A stretch of DNA of 64,000 nucleotides, taken from assembly GCF_001752365.1 (NCBI RefSeq), contig NZ_MEIY01000001.1, positions 1,796,735-1,860,734 on the forward strand. The letters run 5' to 3'. This stretch comes from Marinobacter sp. X15-166B (GTDB lineage: Bacteria > Pseudomonadota > Gammaproteobacteria > Pseudomonadales > Oleiphilaceae). The translations under genes were made by a program, and so were the position numbers. The first letter of the stretch is position 1. Every line of letters starts with the position of its first letter. Positions 64,000 through 64,000 of this stretch are shown here, one piece after another. A model generated the notes under the pieces. That model worked only from the letters and a program-made list of their open reading frames with translations. It was not told the DNA's origin and ran no database searches.

Positions 64000-64000
64000 G

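Overview
This is a stretch of gammaproteobacterial chromosome of roughly 60% G+C, densely packed with housekeeping genes and with no mobile elements, CRISPR arrays or prophage. Local gene order is strikingly like Pseudomonas: yggT-proC-yggS-pilT-pilU; pyrE next to crc; gmk-rpoZ-spoT-ridA; oxyR-recG; rpsU-dnaG-rpoD with a tRNA gene; dksA-gluQ-cbrX-cbrA-cbrB-crcZ-pcnB-folK-panB-panC-pgi; thiD-thiE-hemL; argC-bactofilin-erpA-anmK-mepM-tyrS before an rRNA operon. Protein sequences differ clearly from Pseudomonas proteins as I remember them, so I read it as a free-living relative in the Pseudomonadales/Cellvibrionales/Marinobacter neighbourhood. Species cannot be fixed from sequence reading alone.

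Layout. 1-6.4 kb: dynamin-like GTPase (cut by the window edge), YggT, ProC, YggS, then the twitching ATPases PilT and PilU. 6.4-14.7 kb: FadL-type porin, polA (with an apparent one-base frameshift), small DUF proteins, pyrE, crc, rph. 14.8-26.4 kb: yicC, gmk, rpoZ, spoT, ridA, oxyR, recG and an HDOD protein. 26.5-33.9 kb: tRNA(CAT), the rpoD-dnaG-rpsU macromolecular-synthesis block, tsaD, plsY, folB and a divergent folK. 33.9-45.8 kb: pgi, panC, panB, folK, pcnB, the crcZ small-RNA locus, cbrB, cbrA, cbrX, gluQRS and dksA. 46-51.7 kb: sfsA, a Rieske protein, a two-domain kinase, mrcB and a TPR lipoprotein (second apparent homopolymer frameshift). 51.7-56.7 kb: hemL, thiE, thiD, hemJ and a ClC channel in one leftward run. 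56.8-64 kb: argC, DUF6776 protein, bactofilin, erpA, anmK, an M23 peptidase, tyrS and four tandem promoters pointing out of the window.

The most interesting part is a nearly complete carbon catabolite repression circuit. The sensor CbrA (transporter-like N-terminus plus histidine kinase), a small membrane protein CbrX overlapping it, and the sigma-54 activator CbrB are followed by a non-coding interval. That interval has half-sites resembling CbrB sites, a sigma-54 promoter (GG-N10-GC), about 380 nt with repeated A-rich CA motifs on the minus strand, and an intrinsic terminator: a CrcZ-type RNA that would sequester Hfq/Crc. A Crc homologue with a degenerate nuclease active site lies 26 kb away in the same window. 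Only Hfq is not seen here.

A second theme is growth-rate control. SpoT, DksA, omega, sigma-70 with a putative heat-shock promoter, DNA primase and four tandem TTGACA-N16-TATAAT-type promoters (GC-rich discriminators visible at three), very likely for an rRNA operon, all lie in the window. Two genes (polA and the TPR lipoprotein) are broken by single-base changes in C runs; consensus error is the simplest explanation, with real slippage as the alternative.
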